A stretch of 50,763 nt of DNA from contig CAJYHL010000064.1 of assembly GCA_913774625.1 (NCBI GenBank), forward strand, positions 1 to 50,763, given 5' to 3'. The first letter of the stretch is position 1, and each line of letters begins with the position of its first letter. Below are positions 50,638-50,763 of this stretch, in pieces. Below the pieces are notes generated by a model. That model saw nothing but the letters and a program-made list of their open reading frames with translations. It ran no database searches and had not been told where the DNA came from. The position numbers and the translations under genes are program-made. The DNA comes from an uncultured Acidovorax sp. Lineage in GTDB: Bacteria > Pseudomonadota > Gammaproteobacteria > Burkholderiales > Burkholderiaceae_C.

Positions 50638-50763
<126 letters not shown>

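Overview
The window is high-GC DNA from a betaproteobacterium, most likely a Comamonadaceae member near Acidovorax. This rests on the order tuf–tRNA-Trp–secE–nusG–rplKAJL–rpoBC, a PhaM-type PHA-granule protein, an Ala/Lys-rich HU protein, a Bug-type periplasmic binding protein, an ACC deaminase with its Lrp-type regulator, and an NtrY kinase paired with a response regulator that has no AAA+ domain. Assignment to a genus is inference. I see no insertion sequence, prophage, CRISPR array or rRNA gene.

Layout. 1-4.6 kb: a chemoreceptor cut by the window edge, a Bug-type binding protein, and acdS with divergent acdR. 4.7-9 kb: a ceramidase-like membrane domain reading in frame into an MFS–acyltransferase, a divergent XRE-type regulator, and a small secreted WxxGxW-type protein. 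9-14.6 kb: a tandem glycine riboswitch ahead of dadA, a FIST protein, phaM, an HU-like protein and a tyrosine phosphatase. 14.7-18.3 kb: an EF-hand membrane protein and a DUF2254 protein. 18.4-24.6 kb: a minus-strand operon led by a TPP (thi-box) riboswitch that encodes LuxE-like and LuxC-like proteins, an ABC ATPase, a permease, an NMT1/THI5-like binding protein and an SDR reductase. 24.8-32.2 kb: a drug-efflux MFS protein, a hypothetical–parvulin–GDPD group, an SDR and a tannase/feruloyl-esterase-like lipoprotein. 32.3-38.2 kb: tRNA-Phe and the LemA–rsmB–DUF4390–ntrY–response regulator operon. 38.3-50.8 kb: the beta operon and secE-nusG, tRNA-Trp and the 3' end of tuf.

The most interesting locus is the TPP-riboswitch operon. 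LuxE (acid activation and acyl transfer) and LuxC (NADPH-dependent acyl reduction) together make a carboxylic-acid reductase, and both retain their acyl-carrying cysteine. They are tightly coupled to an importer of the thiamin-precursor type and to a short-chain reductase, and no luciferase genes are present. I infer that the operon imports an oxidised (carboxylate) thiamin-related compound and reduces it through the aldehyde to the alcohol when TPP is low. This is a hypothesis. The riboswitch, the gene order and the catalytic motifs are read directly from the sequence.
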